Assembly (NCBI GenBank): GCA_013696905.1
Contig: JACCXP010000168.1
Coordinates: 1 to 6,559 of the forward strand
From: Thermoleophilaceae bacterium
GTDB lineage: Bacteria; Actinomycetota; Thermoleophilia; Solirubrobacterales; Thermoleophilaceae
Direction of reading: 5' to 3'
Length of the DNA: 6,559 nt
In this document: in pieces, positions 1 through 5,960 of the stretch
Position numbering within the stretch: position 1 is the stretch's first letter
How the letters are laid out: every line of letters starts with the position of its first letter
The notes under the pieces: generated by a model
Told to the model about the DNA's origin: nothing
The model's input: the letters and a program-made list of their open reading frames with translations, nothing else
The model's database searches: none
Translations under genes and position numbers: made by a program

Positions 1-788
1 GCGACCTGATCGAGGAGGAGCCCGAGGCGTGGCTCGGGCGCGACCACCTCGAGCGCTTCGGCACCTCGACCGGCCTGCTGGTGAAGATCCTCGACGCCGG
101 GGAGCGGCTGCCGGTGCACGCCCATCCAGGCCGCACCTTTGCCCGCCGGCATCTCGGCTCGCAGTTCGGCAAGACCGAGGCCTGGGTCGTGCTCGACACG
201 CGGGCGGAGGCCGCGGAGGTCTGGATCGGACTGCGCGAGCCGGTCGAGCGGGGGCGCTTCCGCGAATGGATCGAGCGCCAGGACTCAGCGGCCCTGCTCA
301 GCTCGCTCAACCACTTGCCGGTGCGGGCAGGGGACGTCGTCTACGTGCCCGCCGGCGCTCCACACGCGATCGGCGCGGGCGCGCTGATCGCCGAGCTGCA
401 GGAGCCGACAGACCTCTCGATCGTCGCCGAGTGGAGCGGGTTTCCGATCGAGCCTGCGGACGCGCACCTCGGCATCGGCTGGGAGCTCGCGCTCGAGGCC
501 TTCGACCTCACGCCGCGCCAGCCGGCGCTCGGCCTGCCCGAGGAGGCGCGCGAGTTCTTCTGGGCGGACGATCTGCCGGAGCCGGCCGGGCGCTTCGGCA
601 TCTTGCTCGTGCTCGCGGGCGAGGGCGAGCTCGCAGGCGAGCAGGCGCAGGCCGGGGACGCCTTCGCGGTGCCGGCGGCGGTCGAGGAGCTCGAGGTCTC
701 CGACGACCTGCGCGTGCTGCGCTGCCTCGCCCCCGATCCGTCTAGTCCGGGACCTCCGTCTCCGCGAGCAGTTTCGTCGCGGCGTTGA
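1..788 (+). CDS. manA: Mannose-6-phosphate isomerase, class I (C-terminal part, 5' end outside window)
   Basis: Type I phosphomannose isomerases are zinc-dependent cupins that interconvert fructose 6-phosphate and mannose 6-phosphate, feeding GDP-mannose and glycan synthesis or mannose catabolism. The reading frame is open from base 3 to the TGA at 786-788, giving about 261 residues. The true start is upstream of the window; the GTG at 81 is internal, because family-like sequence precedes it (LGRDHLERFGTSTGLLVKIL). The first metal-site motif is PVHAHP (111-128), followed by the hallmark GKTEAW (168-185) and the second motif VPAGAPHAIGAG (about 346-381) with its conserved His. A second cupin-like half follows and is weaker, as is usual. 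The common QVHP motif reads HAHP here, so a Gln ligand is replaced by His. The last ~15 codons overlap the convergent panE-like gene and give a Pro/Ser/Arg-rich tail that probably has no conserved role. Confidence 0.88.
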   Translation, partial: DLIEEEPEAWLGRDHLERFGTSTGLLVKILDAGERLPVHAHPGRTFARRHLGSQFGKTEAWVVLDTRAEAAEVWIGLREPVERGRFREWIERQDSAALLSSLNHLPVRAGDVVYVPAGAPHAIGAGALIAELQEPTDLSIVAEWSGFPIEPADAHLGIGWELALEAFDLTPRQPALGLPEEAREFFWADDLPEPAGRFGILLVLAGEGELAGEQAQAGDAFAVPAAVEELEVSDDLRVLRCLAPDPSSPGPPSPRAVSSRR

Positions 789-1716
789 CGGCCCTGATCG
801 ACGGGACAGGGGTCTCGGTGAGGTCGGCGAGCTCGACGACGGCGCCGATGATCGCCGCAAGCTCGAGCTGCTTGCCCGCCTCGAGGTCCTGCAGCGTCGA
901 GGTCTTGTGCTCGCCCACCGCCTCGGCTCCGGCCAGGCGCTTCTCGATCGAGATGTCGAGCTCGTAGCCGAGCGCGCGCGCCACGGCGAGCATCTCCTCC
1001 ATCATCGCGACCACGAGCGCGCGGGTCTCGGCGTGGCGGCAGATCGAGACCATCGTCGCTCTCGTAAGCGCGCTCAGCGGGTTGAACGAGACGTTGCCCA
1101 TCAGCTTGACCCAGATGTCGTTGCGCAGGTCCTGCTCGATCGGGCACTTGAGCCCGCCCGCCACCATTGCCTCGCTGAAGCGCTCGCAGCGCTCCGAGCG
1201 CGAGCGGTCGGGCTCGCCGATCGAGAAGCGCGTGCCCTCGAGATGGCGCACCACCCCCGGCTGCTCGAGCACGGTCGCCGGGTAGGCGACACAGCCGATC
1301 GCGCGTTCGGGCGCGATCGCCGCGCTGACCGAGCCGTCCGGATCGACGCTCTCGATCCGCCGTCCGTCATAGGGGCCCCCGTAGCCGTGGAAATACCACC
1401 ACGGAATGCCGTTCTGGGCCGCGACCACGGCCGTGTCCGGACGCATCAAAGGCTCGAGCAGGGGGCGGGCGCCCGCGTAGGAGTTCGACTTCAAGCCGAG
1501 GAAGACGACATCGACCGGACCGATCTCGGCCGGGTCGTCGGTGGCCGACACCTGCACGTGGAAGTCGCCGCGCTCGCTGAGCACGCGAACTCCGTTCTCG
1601 CGCATCGCGGCGAGGTTGTCCCGGCGCGCGACGAGGTGCACGTCGGCGCCGCCGCGGGCGAGCGACGCGCCGACGTACGCGCCGATCGCCCCGGCGCCGA
1701 GGACGGCGATCTTCAC
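742..1716 (-). CDS. 2-dehydropantoate 2-reductase family protein (PanE/ApbA-like)
   Basis: A 324-residue cytosolic NADPH-type oxidoreductase. Family members reduce ketopantoate to pantoate for coenzyme A synthesis, and paralogues act on other 2-oxo/2-hydroxy acids. The N-terminal Rossmann fold starts with GAGAIG (7-12), and R31/R32 after strand 2 fit NADP(H). K76 and N102 (in QNG) match the cofactor/substrate positions of E. coli PanE. In the C-terminal helical domain K204 (catalytic Lys), N208, N212, S273 and E285 line up with E. coli K176, N180, N184, S244 and E256; the S-to-E spacing of 12 is identical. The core is therefore intact. It differs from E. coli PanE by an insertion of roughly 20-30 residues after QNG, starting GIPWWYFHGYGGPYDGRR (103-120), which marks a separate subfamily. 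The start is GTG at 1716, overlapping the sucD stop as GTGA with no good Shine-Dalgarno, so translation probably depends on coupling. The gene symbol is left blank because a role in pantothenate synthesis is not shown. Confidence 0.85.
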   Translation of the reverse strand: MKIAVLGAGAIGAYVGASLARGGADVHLVARRDNLAAMRENGVRVLSERGDFHVQVSATDDPAEIGPVDVVFLGLKSNSYAGARPLLEPLMRPDTAVVAAQNGIPWWYFHGYGGPYDGRRIESVDPDGSVSAAIAPERAIGCVAYPATVLEQPGVVRHLEGTRFSIGEPDRSRSERCERFSEAMVAGGLKCPIEQDLRNDIWVKLMGNVSFNPLSALTRATMVSICRHAETRALVVAMMEEMLAVARALGYELDISIEKRLAGAEAVGEHKTSTLQDLEAGKQLELAAIIGAVVELADLTETPVPSIRAVNAATKLLAETEVPD

Positions 1717-2588
1717 TGCGCGAGCACCGAGACGGCGATCTCCGCCACCTCGGTCGGCGTGCGACCCACGCGGACGCCGTTCTGCTCGAGCGCGTCTGCC
1801 TTTGCCTGGGCGGTGCCGGACGTGCCGGAGACGATCGCGCCCGCGTGGCCCATCGTCTTGCCCTCCGGCGCGGTGAAGCCCGCGATATAGCCGACGACGG
1901 GCTTCGTGACGTGCTTGGACGCGAACTCCGCCGCCCGCTCCTCGGCGTCGCCTCCGATCTCCCCGGACATGACGATCACCTCGGTCTGCGGGTCCGCCTC
2001 GAACAGCGCCAGGATGTCGATGAAGGACGAGCCGGGGACCGGGTCGCCGCCGATCCCGACGATCGTCGAGTTGCCGAGGTCGCGCTGGGCGAGCTCCTTG
2101 CCGATCTGGTAGGTCAACGTGCCCGAGCGCGAGACGACGCCGACATTGCCCTCGCTGAAGAAGGCGTGCGGGATGATCCCGACGTTTGCCTTTCCGGGCG
2201 CGAGCACGCCGGGGCAGTTGGGACCGATCAGCCGCACGTTCGGCGTGCGATCGAGCTGCGTCACGATGCGCAGCTCGTCATGCGCCGGGATGCCTTCGCT
2301 GATCGCCACGATCAGCTCGATGCCCGCGTCGGCGGCCTCGAGGATCGAGTCGGCCGCGAAGCGAGCGGGGACGAAGATCATCGCCGCGTTGGCGCCGGTC
2401 TCGGCGACCGCGTCGTGGAAGGTGTTGAAGACCGGCACCCCCTCGACGTCCTGCCCGCCCTTGCCGGGGGTCACTCCCGAGACGACCTGGGTGCCGTAGC
2501 GCAGGTTGTTCATCGCGTGGAAGGTGCCCTCGCGACCGGTGATGCCCGAGACGCACAGACGCGTGTCGCCGTCGATCAGGATGCTCAT
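1713..2588 (-). CDS. sucD: Succinyl-CoA synthetase (NDP-forming) alpha subunit
   Basis: A 291-residue subunit of the ligase that makes succinate and ATP/GTP from succinyl-CoA, or the reverse, in the TCA cycle. The N-terminal CoA-binding Rossmann domain carries SGITGREGTFH (14-24) and VTPGKGG (39-45). The middle carries IGPNCPGVLAPGK (121-133) and SRSGTLTYQ (153-161), and the ligase domain carries GIGGDPVPGSSFIDIL (178-193). The phosphorylated histidine is H248 in KTMGHAGAIVSG (244-255), matching H246 of E. coli, and E210 in SGEIGG corresponds to the Glu that contacts it. Length and all motifs are those of a complete functional subunit. The ATG at 2588 overlaps the sucC stop (ATGA) with GGAGG four bases upstream, which fixes the start. 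The alpha chain contributes CoA binding and the phosphohistidine and must pair with the neighbouring beta chain. Homologues can activate malate or other dicarboxylates, so succinate specificity is likely but not proven. Confidence 0.95.
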   Translation of the reverse strand: MSILIDGDTRLCVSGITGREGTFHAMNNLRYGTQVVSGVTPGKGGQDVEGVPVFNTFHDAVAETGANAAMIFVPARFAADSILEAADAGIELIVAISEGIPAHDELRIVTQLDRTPNVRLIGPNCPGVLAPGKANVGIIPHAFFSEGNVGVVSRSGTLTYQIGKELAQRDLGNSTIVGIGGDPVPGSSFIDILALFEADPQTEVIVMSGEIGGDAEERAAEFASKHVTKPVVGYIAGFTAPEGKTMGHAGAIVSGTSGTAQAKADALEQNGVRVGRTPTEVAEIAVSVLAQ

Positions 2589-3748
2589 CGCGCCTCCAGG
2601 CTCGGGGTGGCCGCCGCCAGCTCGACGACGCGCTCGGCGGCGCCGAGCATCGTCTCCTCGACGAAGAGGTTGAGCAGGTCGGCCTCGGCCAGCAGCCGGC
2701 GACCTTCGACGTCGTTGGTGCCGTCGAGGCGCACGACGAAGGGAACCTCCGGCTGGACGCGCTCGAAGGCCTCGATCAGGCCCTTCGCGACCTCGTCGCA
2801 GCGGGTGATCCCGCCGAAGATGTTGAACAGGACGGCGCGCACCTTCTGGTCGGAGAGGATCACCTCGACCGCCGCGACGATCGCATCGGCCTTCGAGCCT
2901 CCCCCGGCGTCGAGGAAGTTAGCGGGCGCCCCGCCCGCCTGCGCCACCAGGTCGAGCGTCGACATGACGAGTCCGGCGCCGTTGCCGAGGATCCCGATAT
3001 CGCCGTCGAGCTTGACGTAGGTGAGGCCGCGCTCCTTCGCCATCGCCTCCTGCGGGTCCTCGGCGGAGAGGTTGCGGAATGCGGCGCTGTCGGGGTGGCG
3101 GTACAGGGCGCTGTCGTCGAGCGTCACCTTCGCGTCGAGCGCCCGCAGCTCGCGCTCGGGGGTGACGATCAGCGGATTGATCTCGACCAGCATCGCGTCC
3201 TCGGACACGAAGGCGTCGTAGAGCTTGGCGAGCATCACGCTGACGGGGCGCACGAGGTCGGCGTCGATGCCGGCCTCGAAGGCGAGCCGCCGCCCGTGGA
3301 ACTCCTGGAAGCCGAGCATCGGGTCGACGTGCAACGACGCGATCGCGCCGGGGTCGTCCTCGGCCACCTGCTCGATGTCCATGCCACCTTTGGTCGAGAG
3401 CAGGATCAGCGGCGCCTTGGCGCTGCGGTCGAAGACGACCGACGTGTAGTACTCGGCGCCGATCTCCGAGGCGGCCTCGATCAGGACCTCGTGCACCGTC
3501 AGCCCGCGGATGTCCATGCCGAGAATCGCCTGCGCGTGCGTGCGCAGCTGCTCCTCGTCGGCTGCGACCTTGATGCCACCGAGCTTGCCGCGACCGCCGA
3601 TCTGCACCTGCGCCTTGACGACGCACGGGTAGCCGATCGTGCCGGCGGCTTCGACCGCCTCCTCGACGGTGCTCGCCGGCCGGCCGGGCGGGACCGGGAT
3701 GTCGCGAGCAGCCAAGAGCTGCTTGCCCTGGTATTCCAGTAGATCCAT
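2585..3748 (-). CDS. sucC: Succinyl-CoA synthetase (NDP-forming) beta subunit
   Basis: A 387-residue subunit, the usual length of the family. It begins with the typical MDLLEYQGKQLL and an ATP-grasp domain: K45 in VVKAQVQIGGRGK (43-55), with the glycine-rich GGRGKLGGIK at 51-60. Mg-nucleotide ligands are N191 in EINPL (189-193) and D205 in LDAK (204-207). The C-terminal CoA-ligase domain shows GNGAGLVMSTLD (255-266), NFLDAGGGS (277-285) and FNIFGGITRCD (308-318). P20 is present as in E. coli SucC, where the enzyme favours or accepts ADP; nucleotide choice cannot be settled by eye. The start is ATG at 3748 with a clear GGAGGT just upstream. It is followed by sucD with a 4-bp overlap, so the two subunits should be made in equal amounts. 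It is preceded by a 66-bp gap after the small membrane protein gene. TCA-cycle use is the default; the neighbours leave room for another carboxylate. Confidence 0.95.
   Translation of the reverse strand: MDLLEYQGKQLLAARDIPVPPGRPASTVEEAVEAAGTIGYPCVVKAQVQIGGRGKLGGIKVAADEEQLRTHAQAILGMDIRGLTVHEVLIEAASEIGAEYYTSVVFDRSAKAPLILLSTKGGMDIEQVAEDDPGAIASLHVDPMLGFQEFHGRRLAFEAGIDADLVRPVSVMLAKLYDAFVSEDAMLVEINPLIVTPERELRALDAKVTLDDSALYRHPDSAAFRNLSAEDPQEAMAKERGLTYVKLDGDIGILGNGAGLVMSTLDLVAQAGGAPANFLDAGGGSKADAIVAAVEVILSDQKVRAVLFNIFGGITRCDEVAKGLIEAFERVQPEVPFVVRLDGTNDVEGRRLLAEADLLNLFVEETMLGAAERVVELAAATPSLEAR
2593..2597 (-). promoter_or_regulatory. Ribosome binding site of sucD
   Basis: GGAGG on the - strand lies four bases before the sucD ATG, inside the last codons of sucC (Leu-Glu-Ala-Arg-stop). 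It supports the chosen sucD start and allows re-initiation as well as direct initiation. Confidence 0.7.
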
Positions 3749-3752
3749 GCTT

Positions 3753-3758
3753 ACCTCC
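3753..3758 (-). promoter_or_regulatory. Ribosome binding site of sucC
   Basis: GGAGGT on the - strand lies four bases before the sucC ATG at 3748. It is one of the strongest Shine-Dalgarno matches in the window and lies in the 66-bp gap 3749-3814, so sucC can be translated independently of the gene before it. No convincing -35/-10 pair was seen in this gap. Confidence 0.75.
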
Positions 3759-3814
3759 GAAGAGTCTGCCGAGAGTGGACGGGCATGCGGCTCAGCGCCG
3801 CGGTGGGGCCAGGC

Positions 3815-4411
3815 TCACCGACTTCGCCCGTCCGTGGTCACGCCGCCACGCGCATACCGCTGCACCACCCCCGCGGACAGGAGCTGGTAGAGGTAGTGCT
3901 CGGCGACTGGGTTGCCCTTCTCGCGCAGGTGGAACCACCAGCGCGGAGCGAAGTTCGAGTGCAACCACCAGAACCCGATCCCGAAGCCGACGCTGACCAG
4001 TACCTGATAGGCGAAGAACGCCAGCCAGCCGTGGGGCACCGCGATCGCGCTGCCCACGTACATCGCGAACACGCCGGCGTGGAACATGCGTACCACAGGG
4101 AAGGCGATCATCCAGTAGAGCGCCATCGGCGTCAGCGGGCCCAGGGGAACGGTGCCCCTGGCGACCAGCACCTCGTAGCCGGCGCCGGCGAGCGCGAGCG
4201 GGATCCCAAGCCCGGCACCGGCTACGAGCGAAGCCAGGAAGGGCAGGCCGCCGATGGCGGCCAGCCCTCCCGCTATCAGACCCCCGAGCACTCCGATGCT
4301 CGCACCCGGCACCGTCAGGTCGGCGGCCTGGCGCCGTGAGAGCGAAGCCCACAGCGCCGGGTCCGTCGACGACGCGCCGGTCGAGCGCCACGCTGCCCGG
4401 GGGAATGCCAT
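3815..4411 (-). CDS. Small multi-pass membrane protein of unknown function, coupled to the Nramp-like transporter
   Basis: I do not recognise this 198-residue protein. About 34 N-terminal residues are polar and carry no signal peptide. Hydrophobic, glycine/alanine-rich segments follow at roughly 36-54, 57-78, 93-110 and 127-149, with a possible extra short one at 112-124, so four or five membrane spans are likely. The region after the last span is aromatic and charged (WWLHSNFAPRWWFHLREKGN, 148-167) and the C-terminal tail ends in Arg-rich residues, probably cytosolic. The start ATG at 4411 shares a base with the stop of the preceding transporter gene (TGATG). No strong Shine-Dalgarno is visible, so its translation appears to be coupled. 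That arrangement suggests, without proving, an accessory subunit of the transporter. The alternative is an unrelated membrane protein carried in the same operon. The frame is open with the same codon style as its neighbours, so it is very likely a real gene. Confidence 0.75.
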   Translation of the reverse strand: MAFPRAAWRSTGASSTDPALWASLSRRQAADLTVPGASIGVLGGLIAGGLAAIGGLPFLASLVAGAGLGIPLALAGAGYEVLVARGTVPLGPLTPMALYWMIAFPVVRMFHAGVFAMYVGSAIAVPHGWLAFFAYQVLVSVGFGIGFWWLHSNFAPRWWFHLREKGNPVAEHYLYQLLSAGVVQRYARGGVTTDGRSR

Positions 4412-5907
4412 CAGCCGAGATCCGCCACGCCGTAGGCGAGGATGCTGTAGAAGAGCATCCCGAGGTACATGATCCCGCCCAGCACCAGGATCCCCGTGAT
4501 CACCGGGTGAGGACGGATCTTCTTCGGCAGGTTCTTGTTGTTCACCGCCGCGAGGGTCAGGCAGTAGGCCCCCATCACGAAGGTGGACAGGAACGCCAGG
4601 ACGTCCAGGATCGCCGTCGGCCCGTCAGCCGGACCGAAGTTCAGGATCAGGATGCCGAAGACGATCACGCCCCAGAGGTACATGCTGTACAGGTGCGCCA
4701 TCTTGAACCGCTTCGCGCCCGGCATGAAGTAGTACGTCATGTCGGACTGCCCGCGTGCGAAGGCGTCGAAGAGCCCGATGCTCGCCTTCCAGCCCACGAT
4801 CGCGATGAACAGGTAGAAGATCACGCCGAGCGCGGCGCCGCCTGACGCGAACGCTTCGCTCATGGCGGCGAGCGCGGCGTCACGATCGTCGCCGAGCAGC
4901 TTCGCCTTGGCGTCCGGGCTGATCCTCGCGGCGTTGAGCGCCATCACCGTGAAGATGACCGTGACGAGCATCGTGATGCCCCAGAAGAGCAGCAGCGCGT
5001 CGTAGTAGACCCACTGGCGCCAGCCCTTCCACTTGCGCATCTCGTCGGGGTCGTCGGTGTCGAACATCGACCCGCTGTCCGGAATCGTCTCCTCCTCGCC
5101 GGCGTGCAGCAGCCCGCGCACCTGCGGGATGTAGGTGCCCATGCCGGCACCCTTGTCGCGCAGCCACAGCGTGTACCACATCTGCTGCATGCCGGAGGGC
5201 CCGGCGAACGCCATCGCTCCGACGATCAGCGGGAACCACTGGGCGGTGAAGGCCTCCGCCGGCAGGCCGGTGTCGAAGCGGACAAGCCCGAGCAGCACGG
5301 CGCCGAGGTCCGACAGGCTGCCGACGATCGCGCCCACGATCGCGGACCCGATCACCAGCACGCCGACGAGGAACGCCAGCAGCCCCTCGATCACGTTGTA
5401 GATCTTGTTGAAGACCGTGAACAGCGCGCCGACAAGCAACAGCGCGACCGACGCCGACAGCTGCCATGGGATGCCCGTGATCTGCTCGAACGCCTCAGAG
5501 CCGGCCGAGATGTGACCCGGCCAGATGTAGACGAGGATCGCGACGAGGAAGAAGAACCACATCAACGGCTTGGCCACGCGTGCCGCCCCGAAGAAGATCG
5601 ATTCGCCCGTCGCCATCGCGTAACGCGCCATCTCCAGCATGACGACCGCCTGCAGCGAGACGCCGACCAGGAACAGCCAGCGGATCTCCGGCCCGAACAC
5701 GATCACCAGGCGCGGCCACAGGTACGTCTCGCCGAGCCCGACCCCGAGTGCGACGAGGATGATCGCGGGCCCGAGGATGTGCACCGCCTGCGGCGCCTCG
5801 GGCAGCTTGCGGATCGGCATCGGCGGAAGCTTCCCCGCATGCCAGACCCGTCCGTCTTCAGTCGCAGCCGCAACGGCTGCTCCTGACTCATCAGCGATCT
5901 TGTCCAT
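4411..5907 (-). CDS. Nramp-related membrane transporter lacking the canonical metal-site motifs
   Basis: A 498-residue integral membrane protein with a 40-residue polar N-terminus and about eleven hydrophobic segments (near 43-65, 74-95, 114-132, 148-167, 171-198, 222-243, 302-325, 355-378, 405-424, 431-456, 467-492), matching the 11-helix, LeuT-like Nramp layout. The start of helix 1 (LGPAIILVALGVGLGETYLWP, around 45-65) resembles Nramp helix 1. Where classical Mn/Fe importers have Asp-Pro-Gly-Asn, this protein has GLGET (57-61). The helix 6 Met-Pro-His motif is likewise absent, the region reading FAGPSGMQQMWY (234-245). Between helices 6 and 7 lies a long loop with an acidic stretch (EEETIPDSGSMFDTDDPDE, 271-289). 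The family call is therefore by fold and helix 1 similarity. The substrate cannot be read off, and a plain manganese/iron transporter is unlikely. The start ATG at 5907 has GGAGGAG six bases upstream. Neighbours encode CoA ligases. Confidence 0.75.
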   Translation of the reverse strand: MDKIADESGAAVAAATEDGRVWHAGKLPPMPIRKLPEAPQAVHILGPAIILVALGVGLGETYLWPRLVIVFGPEIRWLFLVGVSLQAVVMLEMARYAMATGESIFFGAARVAKPLMWFFFLVAILVYIWPGHISAGSEAFEQITGIPWQLSASVALLLVGALFTVFNKIYNVIEGLLAFLVGVLVIGSAIVGAIVGSLSDLGAVLLGLVRFDTGLPAEAFTAQWFPLIVGAMAFAGPSGMQQMWYTLWLRDKGAGMGTYIPQVRGLLHAGEEETIPDSGSMFDTDDPDEMRKWKGWRQWVYYDALLLFWGITMLVTVIFTVMALNAARISPDAKAKLLGDDRDAALAAMSEAFASGGAALGVIFYLFIAIVGWKASIGLFDAFARGQSDMTYYFMPGAKRFKMAHLYSMYLWGVIVFGILILNFGPADGPTAILDVLAFLSTFVMGAYCLTLAAVNNKNLPKKIRPHPVITGILVLGGIMYLGMLFYSILAYGVADLG

Positions 5908-5913
5908 TACTCA

Positions 5914-5920
5914 CTCCTCC
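5914..5920 (-). promoter_or_regulatory. Ribosome binding site of the Nramp-like gene
   Basis: GGAGGAG on the - strand lies six bases before the ATG at 5907, in the 53-bp gap between the acyl-CoA synthetase gene and the transporter gene. It supports the chosen start, which is also the most upstream plausible one. Confidence 0.7.
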
Positions 5921-5960
5921 CCCACGATGCGTTTGAACCTTCGGACTCTTCCGTGCCAAC

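Noticed and set aside
29..745. An alternative + strand frame over the isomerase gene
   Set aside because: Very Arg/Ala-rich with no motifs. The overlapping frame contains the clear phosphomannose isomerase signatures.
907..3020. Long open frames on the + strand opposite panE-like and sucCD (for example 907-1890 and 1845-3020)
   Set aside because: They are antisense shadows caused by high GC and third-position bias. Their translations are low-complexity, rich in Arg, Asp, Ala and Val, with no recognisable motif, while the - strand frames carry complete enzyme families.
3749..3814. Rho-independent terminator before sucC
   Set aside because: The stem is only 5 bp and no run of T follows on either strand.
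5104..5886. A 260-residue + strand frame opposite the Nramp-like gene
   Set aside because: The translation is dominated by Asp, Arg, His, Gln and Glu, the typical antisense image of a hydrophobic membrane protein gene.
5908..5960. Possible promoter for the Nramp-like gene, TTGGCA (5954-5959, - strand) with a 17-base spacer to TCAAAC
   Set aside because: The -10 element matches only three of six consensus bases, and the pair sits in a short gap of a likely operon, so it is not distinguishable from chance.
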